A stretch of 64,000 nt of DNA from an uncultured Anaeroplasmataceae bacterium (GTDB lineage: Bacteria; Bacillota_I; Bacilli_A; Acholeplasmatales; Anaeroplasmataceae), in NCBI GenBank assembly GCA_949840955.1, contig CATKXV010000003.1, forward strand, positions 1-64,000. The letters are read 5' to 3'. Shown piece after piece: positions 29,401 through 36,771 of this stretch. Position 1 is the stretch's first letter. Each line of letters opens with the position of its first letter. The notes beneath the pieces were generated by a model. The model was not told the DNA's origin, did no database searches, and was given only the letters and a program-made list of their open reading frames with translations. The translations under genes were made by a program, and so were the position numbers.

Positions 29401-30280
29401 CACGCTTAATAATTCCTGGCTCATCATCAGAAACATCACCTAAATATAATCCCTCAGATGCAGTATGCTTATATAAATATCTTTGATTTCCCTCGGCATC
29501 TAAAACAGGCTTATCATTTAGATATAAATTTCCGTCCTCGTCCATACGGTTATAGCCACCGCCTCCTGCATTTCTTGTGTCCTTAGAGGTTAAGTAGTTA
29601 GATTCTCCTATAATCACATTTCTTAAGCTCTTCTTTTCAGCAGAGGTTCCTATAGCAGCTTTTAATGTAGAGCCATATTTTGGATATCCAATCGTTGATC
29701 TACCTTCATTTTTTGTGTCTCTTGGTTGCTTTCTTTTAACTGTACCAAGGATATCTGTTTCATATCCAACCTTTGTAGCTGTTTTATAAGGATTGGAATA
29801 TTCTTCACTAGGAGTAGAACAAGATTTTACAGAAAGTATAATTGTAATAACCAATCCAATGATAATGATAAAGCCTACAGCTGTAAGGATAGATATAAGC
29901 TTAGTACGCTTGGAATTTCCCTCTTTCGTTGGCTTATCCTTATCTGGAGCTTTTTCCTTTTTAGAGGTAGCTTCCTTCTTTGGAGTGGTCTTTTTCTCCT
30001 CTACCACTTTCTTGGGCTCTTCTTTGGATTTTGAAGGCTCTGTAGCAGCTTTCACTGTAGCCTTTTCCACTTGCTTTTCCTCTGTACTCTTTGGCTTTGA
30101 GGAAGCCGTTTTTGAAGAAGCTCCAGTGGAAGCCTTTGGCGTAGCTTGAGCCTTAGCAGCTGGTTTAGAAGCTGTTGATTCTTTAGAGGCTGTTGTAGCT
30201 TTTGTACTCTTCTTTGTAGTTGTTGATGTACTTTTGGCAGTCTGTGATTTTTCCACAGAGGCTGACTTTTTTTCTGGCAT
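26423..30280 (-). CDS. Membrane-anchored M60/enhancin-like metallopeptidase with PA14-like and F5/8C domains
   Basis: A 1285-aa protein. Residues 1-125 are Lys/Thr/Ala/Ser-rich, disordered and presumably cytoplasmic. One membrane segment (about 128-150) then sends the rest outside. The zinc motif is HEYNH (532-536) with Glu548 eleven residues later, matching the M60 rule HExxH-x(8-28)-E. Downstream are Ig-like stretches, a PA14-like region (around 870-990), a discoidin F5/8C domain (around 1040-1175, IVDLGKEITANQMTMF) and a final jelly-roll. Characterised M60 enzymes cut mucin-type glycoproteins, so host-glycoprotein degradation is likely by family. Monocistronic, with its own terminator. Confidence 0.83.
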   Translation of the reverse strand: MPEKKSASVEKSQTAKSTSTTTKKSTKATTASKESTASKPAAKAQATPKASTGASSKTASSKPKSTEEKQVEKATVKAATEPSKSKEEPKKVVEEKKTTPKKEATSKKEKAPDKDKPTKEGNSKRTKLISILTAVGFIIIIGLVITIILSVKSCSTPSEEYSNPYKTATKVGYETDILGTVKRKQPRDTKNEGRSTIGYPKYGSTLKAAIGTSAEKKSLRNVIIGESNYLTSKDTRNAGGGGYNRMDEDGNLYLNDKPVLDAEGNQRYLYKHTASEGLYLGDVSDDEPGIIKRVTLMPRGYDSYSVTGVYAPAGEVIKIEISQEDMEATAGIIVHIGQALYNRKANNIWADKNVLNRMPHILNTMVVTKDTATLDEEKGVYTAYVGSFLGGPVYIHNESVEFSVTISGAVRYSHFILGYTTPEEFEENAKSTAPYFDLEVWENGVLHSGPNTYAKPFSYDDLYDAAILWEKISLVSTKVRKQGIVFLYDPFVAAGAAVAFPGQHSVNCPTGWMSGSLNYKAFVNGGAWGNMHEYNHNFQGFGVGNGGEVTNNSLNLVSYSLFTRISSGRKIGTVSEGLGGWNAYTNASWALREITENRYSNGKQGLAIYANMLHNFGQDAFIRSAQTSGGQSVDKWFLATMNATHYDMTYFYKDLIGYEVSENVLNTAKSNQYPMFVPVVSTYQTGKTYMYDEEEIEFDTMQPYVIPYGEEYSIDLNKTTFENNIYQGGSIVIPDGFSYKIKNVTQPENGTITDEGNNIYKFTPNDELRSGKFYVTLEITKDDSAFTVEDVKLALELEQSHEMNKTTLERTTYTYSADKMYSSATDAFEANYANYTNKVEGDNLNPKLNGKVVQNGNAEVWYTEASQMSDNEIVEVKGKLYSDEAGKYRIALRGRYDCALYVSLDKGKTYELAAKYIQTNTSSADFPKTEGTYKDYELDADTWVYFKAVLITRNTGKFGFIGVGWGKFTPEAPILDADGNEIGTIPEYVEVSYASAYRESYEFNTSKFESDYFYKREYTYDYKDNAYYKDPATIVTSANYSPWNKNDHKIENLVDGNLNTYIHTNYKASVQKPLVLIVDLGKEITANQMTMFTQYRPNGDYHCPSSFKLEGSLDNETWFEVGNFEDVKRTNTSVIVDFEKATFRYYRLTITKSTLSYIILSEIQFANLFEINNGHHILLDSDSVSLKGKWEAKSVLSSFGHVYVGKKNSTIQYEFEGTRFGILSSSTLDRDFEVYIDGNKIDSIALKEDTGIMMSYISSELSSGKHKVTIQCIGNANIDSLVYWD

Positions 30281-30364
30281 AATGCATCTTCCTTCCTTTT
30301 TATATTTTAAAACTTAAATCAATATATCTCTTTTATCTACAATATTTTATCTATTTTACAAAGA

Positions 30365-30403
30365 AAAAGCAAGAGATTTCTTTGTAAAATATAATTCTTG
30401 CTT
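30365..30403 (-). terminator. Terminator of adhE-yhbY
   Basis: AAGCAAGA/TCTTGCTT followed by TTTTC on the minus strand. A second, overlapping stem (TTTACAAAGAAA/TTTCTTTGTAAA, 30355-30388) can compete with it. Confidence 0.6.
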
Positions 30404-30414
30404 TTCTAATATCC

Positions 30415-30717
30415 TTATTTTTTCATAGGTAAAATGATTGGATTTTTAGCATCCTCTGAATGCTTATATAATACAATGATATGACCTATGCTTTGTACCA
30501 ATTCAATCTCAACTTCACTAAGAAATTGCTCTATTTCATTTAATGTGACGCTGGAATTATTTAAAATGGTAACCTTCATTAATTCATGTTTCTTTAAATA
30601 GTTTAATAAATCATTTTGCAGATTTTTGCTTAAGCCTTCCTTACCGATTTGAAAACAAGCCTTCAAAGGATGAGCTAGCCCTTTTAAATAGGCCTTTTGT
30701 TTAGGAGATAACACCAT
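30415..30717 (-). CDS. yhbY: YhbY-family CRM-domain RNA-binding protein
   Basis: About 100 aa, entirely a CRM domain. LSPKQKAYLKGLAHPLKACFQ is the start, with the GKEGLSKNLQ loop in place of the GxxG motif and IGHIIVLYKHS at the end. The family binds pre-50S particles. ATG 30717 follows AAAGGA by 8 nt and overlaps the end of adhE, so it is translated from the adhE mRNA, an unusual partner for this gene. Confidence 0.87.
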   Translation of the reverse strand: MVLSPKQKAYLKGLAHPLKACFQIGKEGLSKNLQNDLLNYLKKHELMKVTILNNSSVTLNEIEQFLSEVEIELVQSIGHIIVLYKHSEDAKNPIILPMKK

Positions 30718-30718
30718 C

Positions 30719-33343
30719 CTAGTTTTCCTTTGCAAAAAATTCTTCTGTATAATAAGCTTCCTTTAAGATCTGTTGCATATCTTCTACCATTGGAACTCTA
30801 GGGTTGGCAGGTGAGCATTGATCCTCATAAGCAAGATAAGATAATTTTTCTAAAGAAGCTAAGTAGGTTGCCTCATCTAACCCCTGGCTCTTGAAGTTCA
30901 TTTTTATTCCACACTTCATACCCAATTCGCCACAGGCTTTCGCATAAGACTCCACACCCTCCTCAACAGTTGATGCAGGTAATCCTAAAATTCTTGCAAG
31001 CTCAGCATATTTTTCATCGGCCTTATAATAATTATATTTAGGCCAAGTGGATAATTTTTGAGGCTTAGTTCCATTGTATCGAACTGTAAATGGTAAAAGA
31101 ATTGCGTTAGCACGACCATGAGGAACATGGAATTCAGCACCAATTTTATGCGCCATAGAATGGTTCATACCTAAGAAGGCGTTGGCAAAGGCCATACCTG
31201 CAAGCGCAGATGCATTGTGCATTTTTTCTCTAGCCTCTGGGTCGTTGGCACCATTCTTATAAGCACGCTCTAAATAAGTAAATACCATTTTAATTGCTTG
31301 AATGGCAAGACCATCAGTAAAATCTGAGGCTAAGGTTGAAACAAAGGCTTCTGTAGCATGAGTTAAAACATCCATACCTGTATCCGCCGTAATTGCTTTT
31401 GGTAAGCTCATAGTTAATGCTGGGTCTATAATAGCTACTGTAGGGGTTAAAGAATAATCCGTTAATGGATACTTCTTATGCTCTACCTTATCCGTAATAA
31501 CTGCAAATGGTGTTACTTCTGAGCCTGTTCCAGAGGTTGTAGGAATACAAACCAAATTTGCCTTTTTACCTAATTCTGGATACTGGAATGCACGTTTACG
31601 AATATCCATAAATTTTTGTTTCAAGTCATTAAAATTAACTTCTGGATGCTCATAGAATAGCCACATTCCCTTGGCAGCGTCCATTGCAGAGCCTCCACCT
31701 AAGGCAATGATGGTATCTGGTTCAAAGGACCGCATCAATTGTACACCCTTTAATACTGTTTGAATGGATGGATCTGGTTCTACATCGCAGAATAATTGAT
31801 GCTGAACCTCAGGACTTCTAAGCTTTAATTGATCCGTTACACGATTTACATATCCTAAATCTACCATAGAACGGTCTGTAACAATGATAACCTTGCTCAT
31901 TTCCTTCATTTGGTGTAAATATTCAATTGAATTTCTTTCAAAATAGATTTTAGCAGGAACCTTAAACCATTGCATATTGTTTCTTCTTTGACCTACCTTC
32001 TTAACATTTAATAGATTGATTGCACTAACATTTCCCGCAACAGAGTTATGTCCATAAGAACCACAGCCTAGGGTTAATGATGGAATAAAAGAGTTATAAA
32101 CATTTCCTATTCCTCCAAAAGTAGATGGAGAATTGGCTATAATACGAATTGCTGGAATAATGTCTCCAAAACGCTTTGTTAAGGCTTCATCAGCTGTATG
32201 AATTGCTGCTGAATGTCCTAAACCATTAAATTCAACCATTTGCTTAGAAAGCTCAATACCTTCTTCTGTAGATTTTGATTTTAAAACTGCTAATACAGGA
32301 GATAATTTTTCTCTTGTTAAAGGCTCATCAACTCCTACACTCTTACATGAAACACATAAAATTACCGTATTAGATGGAACTTCAAAGCCTGTTTCATGTG
32401 CGATATAGGAAGCACTTTTACCAACAATTGCTGGATTTAGCTTTGCTAGTGGCTTATCCTCTTCCTTCTCCACTCCAAACATATACTTTTCAAGCTTCTT
32501 TTTTTCAGAAGGACTTACAAAATATACGCCAAAGGATTTAAATTCTGCTACGGCCTCATCATAAATTTCCTTATCGATAATCACAGCCTGCTCAGAAGCA
32601 CAAATCATACCATTATCAAAGGATTTAGACATTACAATATCATTAACAGCTTGACGGATATTACAAGTTTTTTCCATATAGGCTGGAACATTTCCTGCAC
32701 CTACACCTAAAGCTGGTTTACCACAGGAGTATGCTGCCTTTACCATTGCATTACCACCAGTTGCTAGAATCGTTGCAACCGTAGGATGGTTCATTAAGGC
32801 ACTTGTTGCATCCATGCTTGGATGTTCTATCCATTGAATACAATATTCAGGAGCTCCTGCTTCTATCGCTGCATCATAAACAACCTTAGCTGCTGCAACA
32901 GAGCATTGCTGAGCACTTGGATGAAACGCAAAAATAATTGGGTTTCTTGTCTTTAAACAAATCAATGCTTTAAAAATTGCTGTTGAGGTCGGATTGGTTA
33001 CCGGTGTTATTCCGGCAACAACACCAACAGGCTCTGCTAACTCTGTTATTCCTGTAACTGGATCCTCATTAATAACCCCAACGGTTTTGGTTCGTTTCAT
33101 ATTATGTGTTACATATTCACATGCAAAAAGATTTTTTGTTGCTTTATCCTCAAATACACCACGCTTCGTTTCTTCTATAGCAAGCTTAGCTAGAGTACCA
33201 TGCTTATCTAAGGCTGCAACAGAGCATTTCGCAACAATATAGTCAATTTGTTCTTGTGTGTAGGATGCATATGCATCTAATGCCTTTTGAGCATTTTCAC
33301 ACAATAAATTAACCTCATCTTGAAAAGTTTTATTTTCTTCCAT
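30719..33343 (-). CDS. adhE: Bifunctional acetaldehyde-CoA/alcohol dehydrogenase AdhE
   Basis: About 874 aa. The N-terminal ALDH half has TNPTSTAIFKALI and the active-site Cys in NGMICASEQ. The C-terminal iron alcohol dehydrogenase half has ALGGGSAMDAAKG, HATEAFVS and the metal-binding HSMAHKIGAEFHVPHG. It converts acetyl-CoA to ethanol to recycle NADH in fermentation. GGAGGA before ATG 33343 sets the start over an upstream in-frame codon. A TATAAT box and an imperfect AAACGTTT palindrome (cre-like) lie upstream. Confidence 0.96.
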   Translation of the reverse strand: MEENKTFQDEVNLLCENAQKALDAYASYTQEQIDYIVAKCSVAALDKHGTLAKLAIEETKRGVFEDKATKNLFACEYVTHNMKRTKTVGVINEDPVTGITELAEPVGVVAGITPVTNPTSTAIFKALICLKTRNPIIFAFHPSAQQCSVAAAKVVYDAAIEAGAPEYCIQWIEHPSMDATSALMNHPTVATILATGGNAMVKAAYSCGKPALGVGAGNVPAYMEKTCNIRQAVNDIVMSKSFDNGMICASEQAVIIDKEIYDEAVAEFKSFGVYFVSPSEKKKLEKYMFGVEKEEDKPLAKLNPAIVGKSASYIAHETGFEVPSNTVILCVSCKSVGVDEPLTREKLSPVLAVLKSKSTEEGIELSKQMVEFNGLGHSAAIHTADEALTKRFGDIIPAIRIIANSPSTFGGIGNVYNSFIPSLTLGCGSYGHNSVAGNVSAINLLNVKKVGQRRNNMQWFKVPAKIYFERNSIEYLHQMKEMSKVIIVTDRSMVDLGYVNRVTDQLKLRSPEVQHQLFCDVEPDPSIQTVLKGVQLMRSFEPDTIIALGGGSAMDAAKGMWLFYEHPEVNFNDLKQKFMDIRKRAFQYPELGKKANLVCIPTTSGTGSEVTPFAVITDKVEHKKYPLTDYSLTPTVAIIDPALTMSLPKAITADTGMDVLTHATEAFVSTLASDFTDGLAIQAIKMVFTYLERAYKNGANDPEAREKMHNASALAGMAFANAFLGMNHSMAHKIGAEFHVPHGRANAILLPFTVRYNGTKPQKLSTWPKYNYYKADEKYAELARILGLPASTVEEGVESYAKACGELGMKCGIKMNFKSQGLDEATYLASLEKLSYLAYEDQCSPANPRVPMVEDMQQILKEAYYTEEFFAKEN

Positions 33344-33477
33344 AAAGTCCTCCATAATTTTAAATAGTTATGTTTTTCTACATTTAATATTATACATAAA
33401 AAAATGAAGGTTGATACAAGTAAACGTTTTACAATTTTTCAAATTAAAAATGGTTGCGTTTTCATAAAAAACAAAAG

Positions 33478-33505
33478 TAAAACCTATCCATATAGGATAG
33501 GAATT
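33478..33505 (-). terminator. Terminator of rubrerythrin gene
   Basis: CCTATCC and GGATAGG with a 5-nt loop, followed on the minus strand by TTTTACTTTT and on the plus strand by AATTTTTT. Confidence 0.65.
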
Positions 33506-33507
33506 TT

Positions 33508-34044
33508 TTAGAAATTATTAGCAGATATCTCAAAATAGCTTTGAGGATGATCACAAACAGGACAAATTGTAGGAGCAACTTCACTTACAGCAATGTGTCC
33601 ACAATTACGACATTTCCAAACATGTAATCCTGTCTTTTTGGCAAATACCTCATCATGAACAAGATTTTCTAATAGCTTTAAATATCGTTCCTCATGATGC
33701 TTTTCTATAGCTGCAACTCCCCTAAATTTTGCAGCAATGTCATGAAATCCTTCTTCGTCTGCAACCTTTGCAAACTCATCATACATGCTCGTCCATTCCT
33801 CATGCTCTCCTGCTGCTGCTGCCTTTAAATTCTCTTCTGTATTATGAATACCGCCTAAAAGCTTAAACCATATTTTAGCATGTTCTTTTTCATTATCTGC
33901 TGTTTCTAAAAAGATAGCAGCGATTTGTTCATACCCATCTTTCTTAGCCTTTGACGCAAAATAAGTATACTTATTTCTTGCCTGACTTTCTCCTGCAAAA
34001 GCAAATAGAAGATTAGCTTCTGTTTTAGATCCCTTTAATTCCAT
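33508..34044 (-). CDS. Rubrerythrin
   Basis: A 178-aa protein of classic two-domain form. The four-helix diiron domain has [21 protein letters not shown] and EKHHEERY. The C-terminal rubredoxin-like domain has CRNCG and CPVCD. It reduces hydrogen peroxide in anaerobes. It has its own promoter and terminator, and is the last core gene before the island. Confidence 0.95.
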   Translation of the reverse strand: MELKGSKTEANLLFAFAGESQARNKYTYFASKAKKDGYEQIAAIFLETADNEKEHAKIWFKLLGGIHNTEENLKAAAAGEHEEWTSMYDEFAKVADEEGFHDIAAKFRGVAAIEKHHEERYLKLLENLVHDEVFAKKTGLHVWKCRNCGHIAVSEVAPTICPVCDHPQSYFEISANNF

Positions 34045-34071
34045 ATTTATCTCTTTCCTTTCTTTTCTCTA

Positions 34072-34100
34072 ATTATATCATTAAAATAAATCTCATTCAA
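34072..34100 (-). promoter_or_regulatory. Promoter of rubrerythrin gene
   Basis: TTGAAT, a 17-nt spacer and TATAAT on the minus strand, 28 nt before the ATG. Confidence 0.75.
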
Positions 34101-34394
34101 TATTTCATTTGAAGATATGTATCTCTATTTTTATTTAATTTACTATTGGGTACAAGTCTTTGTAGATATATATTTTTGTCTACCTATAAATAAACCAATA
34201 AAGAAAACATTTTTCTAGGTATATCTACCCTTCTTGTTAGTTCTAGTCTTTTAAGTTGGTCTGCCTAACTCTTTGACGTAGTTGCCAAAAGTACATTATA
34301 AATTTTCAACAAGAGTTTAAATGGCATAAAAATCACAAAATCAATTAACAAATTAACCCTATAAAATTGAAATTTTCCCTATGTCTAAGCCCCT

Positions 34395-34436
34395 ACGTAA
34401 ACGTAAGGATTAAGACAAGTACTCACTTATATTGAC
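34395..34436 (-). repeat. Possible degenerate rlmCD-end copy (E)
   Basis: On the plus strand TAAGGAT followed by TACTC spaced as in copy B at 35295. Similarity is shorter and the reading frame is not kept, so this is the weakest of the proposed attachment-site copies. The surrounding 34101-34537 holds no gene that I can recognise. Confidence 0.3.
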
Positions 34437-34537
34437 TAATTTCTATAAATTCTTTAATATACTTTTACAAATTAAGTTTAAATATAGTGTCTCAAATAAA
34501 CTAAATTCGCCACAAATTTTCAATCGAATTAGATACA

Positions 34538-34760
34538 TTAATTTAGTTTAATCCAACATTTCCCCTTTAAAAACACCTTAATTGATTCTAGATCTGTATC
34601 TTCGTAATAATTTATAAGATGTTTTTTATATTCTCTTATATGCTCTACAGGTATTACTACTATACCTAATCCATTTCTTATTAAATAATGATTGCTTATA
34701 GATAGAATCGACTAGATTTCTTCTTGCGATTGCTACACATAATTCAAATTTATTTTCGTA
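34538..34760 (-). pseudogene. Fic-family protein remnant
   Basis: Two pieces of a Fic protein in different frames. The upper part reads FELCVAIARRNLVDSIYKQS, like the N-terminal region of gut Firmicutes Fic proteins. The lower part reads LIRNGLGIVVIPVEHIREYK and then LINYYEDTDLESIKVFLKGK, like the C terminus. The whole HPFxDGNGR catalytic core between them is gone and a stop (34712-34714) separates the frames. This is a deletion derivative. Confidence 0.55.
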
Positions 34761-34791
34761 CTATAAAAAACTAACTTACTTCAACCACCAT

Positions 34792-35250
34792 TTATTTAAG
34801 GTATTCACCAAGAATCCTGAAAGCTTCTTTTTTATCAACAAGTGCAATAAAACCTATTATTGCTTCAAATGAAGTTGCATAGTCCTTCTTATTCATTTCC
34901 TGAAGATCAGTATTTGTAGCAAATAGCTTTCCTTCAAGTAATTTTTTGCCAATACTATTTAAATGCTGATTTGTGACTATTTCCTTCTTATCAGTTAATT
35001 CCTTTCGAGTACTATTCTTTTTAAATTCTTTTAGCATTACAAAAGATCCACAAATCGAATCCCCTACAGTTGCTAAAGCTCTATGATCACCTATTTTATG
35101 CTCATTTACATCATTATATTCTTTTGCAAATTGAGACATCGTTAACGATTGTACAGCTAATCCCTCAAATACAGTTGGCACATTAATTGATAGTAACTTA
35201 TAAAAGTTCAAAGCCTTATTCTTTAATTCTTCAAAAGGAAAGATTGTCAT
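34792..35250 (-). CDS. Single-domain RNase III-fold protein (Mini-III-like, altered active site)
   Basis: A protein of about 152 aa. HRALATVGDSICGSFVMLKE aligns with the RNase III signature, with KEIVTNQHLNSIGKKL next and DYATSFEAIIGFIAL matching the second acidic motif. The GD aspartate and the FEA glutamate are kept. The glutamate of LEFLGD is Ala here (LATVGD) and the Asp of the second motif is Thr. There is no dsRNA-binding domain. It may bind or weakly cut dsRNA. ATG 35250 is chosen because GGTGA is 6 nt upstream. Confidence 0.6.
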   Translation of the reverse strand: MTIFPFEELKNKALNFYKLLSINVPTVFEGLAVQSLTMSQFAKEYNDVNEHKIGDHRALATVGDSICGSFVMLKEFKKNSTRKELTDKKEIVTNQHLNSIGKKLLEGKLFATNTDLQEMNKKDYATSFEAIIGFIALVDKKEAFRILGEYLK

Positions 35251-35294
35251 TCTATTCACCAACTTTTTAACTTGAAATTTATAATATATCTGTT

Positions 35295-35360
35295 TTATTT
35301 CGTTTCATCTCTTAAGGATAACTGGCATATACTCTCAACATATCCTACCTGCATTTGGAA
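35295..35360 (-). repeat. rlmCD 3'-end copy B (attachment-site relic)
   Basis: Minus-strand reading gives YVESICQLSLRDETK then stop. Ten residues (CQLSLRDETK) are identical to the intact rlmCD end at 54720-54750, and the DNA matches at most positions. It lies directly upstream of the RNase III-fold gene. Confidence 0.75.
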
Positions 35361-35459
35361 TAGAAATGCATACTAAAATAAGAAAGTTATCTACAAAAAA
35401 TAAAGGGTATTTGTTGCCCAATCCCCTTTAAATATCTTAGGAGGCAAATTATATACTAA

Positions 35460-36374
35460 TTATTTTTTTACCTTTCCTAAATTTTCTCTTAATTTTATAT
35501 ATGAATAGTCATATATCCAATAATCTCTATTATAACCATAGTTTTTTAATTCTTCTTTTCTTGCAGATGTATTACACCTAACTAAATCATCAATAATGAG
35601 GCGATTACCACTATTATCGCTGATATTAAAATTTGGTTCTTTAAATTCATTTTCATCAATTTGATAATTATAATCATATAAATTATCAATTATAGAGTAA
35701 GATGAAATGTAGTTGCGTTCCAAGAAAAAATATTTAAGATATGTATTTAACAACACACAATCATCTAAAATATTCTGAGTTTCCTCTCTAGTGTTAACAC
35801 CGAAGATAATAACCTCTATTTTAAAATCATTTGTTTGATACCAGGCATTATTAACTTGCTTAATACTGATTTCATAATCAGACAGCATTTCTCGTATAAA
35901 ATCTAATAAAGCAACATCCTTTACTCCATTTAATTTTATATGAATAGTACCAATCCAATATTTGTTTTCTTGGCATTCTTTAAAAAATGCTAAAGCATCA
36001 GAATGATCAAAAAAATTAATACTATCATCCTCTTCATCTTCTTCATCAGATGCCAGTTTAATTTCATAATGATTCTGAACCTTAACAATCTCAAAGTCCT
36101 TTTCATTTGCAATAAAGCATGGAAATTTATTTGCTTTCTCATCATTTGTTTTGATATGACAGCAAATTAAATTTGATTCGGAATTTTTTCCGCCTTGTGT
36201 TTGAGGAAGAATATGATCAAGATTCCATCCATATTTACTATTTCTGTTTCCATAAGAGCCTTTATCCATTTCTCTTCCAGCAAAATCTTTAACCTTGGTT
36301 GCTTTGCCATAACGCTTATTCCAAAGCATCATTGCAGTTTCACGATTAATATTCATAATTGCATTTGTTTTCAT
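35460..36374 (-). CDS. HNH endonuclease family protein
   Basis: A 304-aa protein. The N-terminal 90 residues carry the HNH core: WNLDHILPQTQGGKNSESNL with the DH pair, the N of ESNL, and CHIKTNDEKANKFP as third element. The GNRNSKYGW segment before it replaces the usual CxxC knuckle. The remaining 200 residues are unassigned, acidic then mixed, perhaps a specificity domain. It is alone between copies B and C of the rlmCD end, with a structured 5' leader. Restriction or defence nuclease is likely; the target is unknown. Confidence 0.75.
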   Translation of the reverse strand: MKTNAIMNINRETAMMLWNKRYGKATKVKDFAGREMDKGSYGNRNSKYGWNLDHILPQTQGGKNSESNLICCHIKTNDEKANKFPCFIANEKDFEIVKVQNHYEIKLASDEEDEEDDSINFFDHSDALAFFKECQENKYWIGTIHIKLNGVKDVALLDFIREMLSDYEISIKQVNNAWYQTNDFKIEVIIFGVNTREETQNILDDCVLLNTYLKYFFLERNYISSYSIIDNLYDYNYQIDENEFKEPNFNISDNSGNRLIIDDLVRCNTSARKEELKNYGYNRDYWIYDYSYIKLRENLGKVKK

Positions 36375-36441
36375 AAATTATTTACCTAAATAATTTATAT
36401 AATAAACCTCCTATATTATTCTGTAGTTCATATAAATGCAT

Positions 36442-36537
36442 TGATTAATCGCTAGGGCAACCTAGTACTGAAGCCTCAAAGGGCAATCCTCATACAGTAT
36501 TTACAGAAGATTCATTAATCACCTATATTTCTATAGG
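36442..36537 (-). ncRNA. Structured leader upstream of HNH gene (putative)
   Basis: Hairpin CCTATA-GAAA-TATAGG on the minus strand (36522-36537) is followed at once by an 8-bp closing stem TGATTAAT/ATTAATCA (36514-36521 with 36442-36449). That stem encloses two small hairpins with related GGxUUGCCC/GGUUGCCC sequences, one a perfect CTAGG/CCTAG stem. An AGGAGG lies about 35 nt after it, before the HNH start. I do not recognise a known RNA class. The rest of 36375-36771 is AT-rich with the terminator and copy C. Confidence 0.35.
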
Positions 36538-36655
36538 GGGGTAGATTTATTGAACCATATATATTTTAACATTTATTTCATAAAATAGCAAGAAAAGTTC
36601 TATACTTATTTATTCTATAAATAATAATATTATACTTTACACTTATACAAATATA

Positions 36656-36692
36656 AAAAGACTAACCCATTTGAATGAATTAGTCTAATTTG
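36656..36692 (-). terminator. Terminator after copy C
   Basis: AGACTAA/TTAGTCT stem with T-rich tail on the minus strand, just past the stop of rlmCD-end copy C. The two other well-defined copies (A, D) also have a terminator at this place. Confidence 0.7.
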
Positions 36693-36701
36693 TAAGTAGA
36701 G

Positions 36702-36761
36702 TTATTTCGTTTCAGTCCTCAAGACAAGGGAGCAAATGCTCTCAACGAGATACTGAAATAC
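36702..36761 (-). repeat. rlmCD 3'-end copy C
   Basis: Minus-strand reading gives FQYLVESICSLVLRTETK then stop. Compare copy B (YVESICQLSLRDETK) and the intact end (TESVCQLSLRDETK). It sits 10 nt beyond the stop of the helical protein at 36772. Confidence 0.7.
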
Positions 36762-36771
36762 CCACAGTAAA

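Noticed and set aside
29726-30149. Two plus-strand frames opposite the M60 gene N terminus
   Set aside because: They are shadows of the low-complexity Lys/Thr/Ala-rich region read backwards.
33418-33440. CcpA (cre) operator upstream of adhE
   Set aside because: AAACGTTT is palindromic but the flanking TG/CA spacing is off by one on either strand, so it does not fit the cre consens us well enough.
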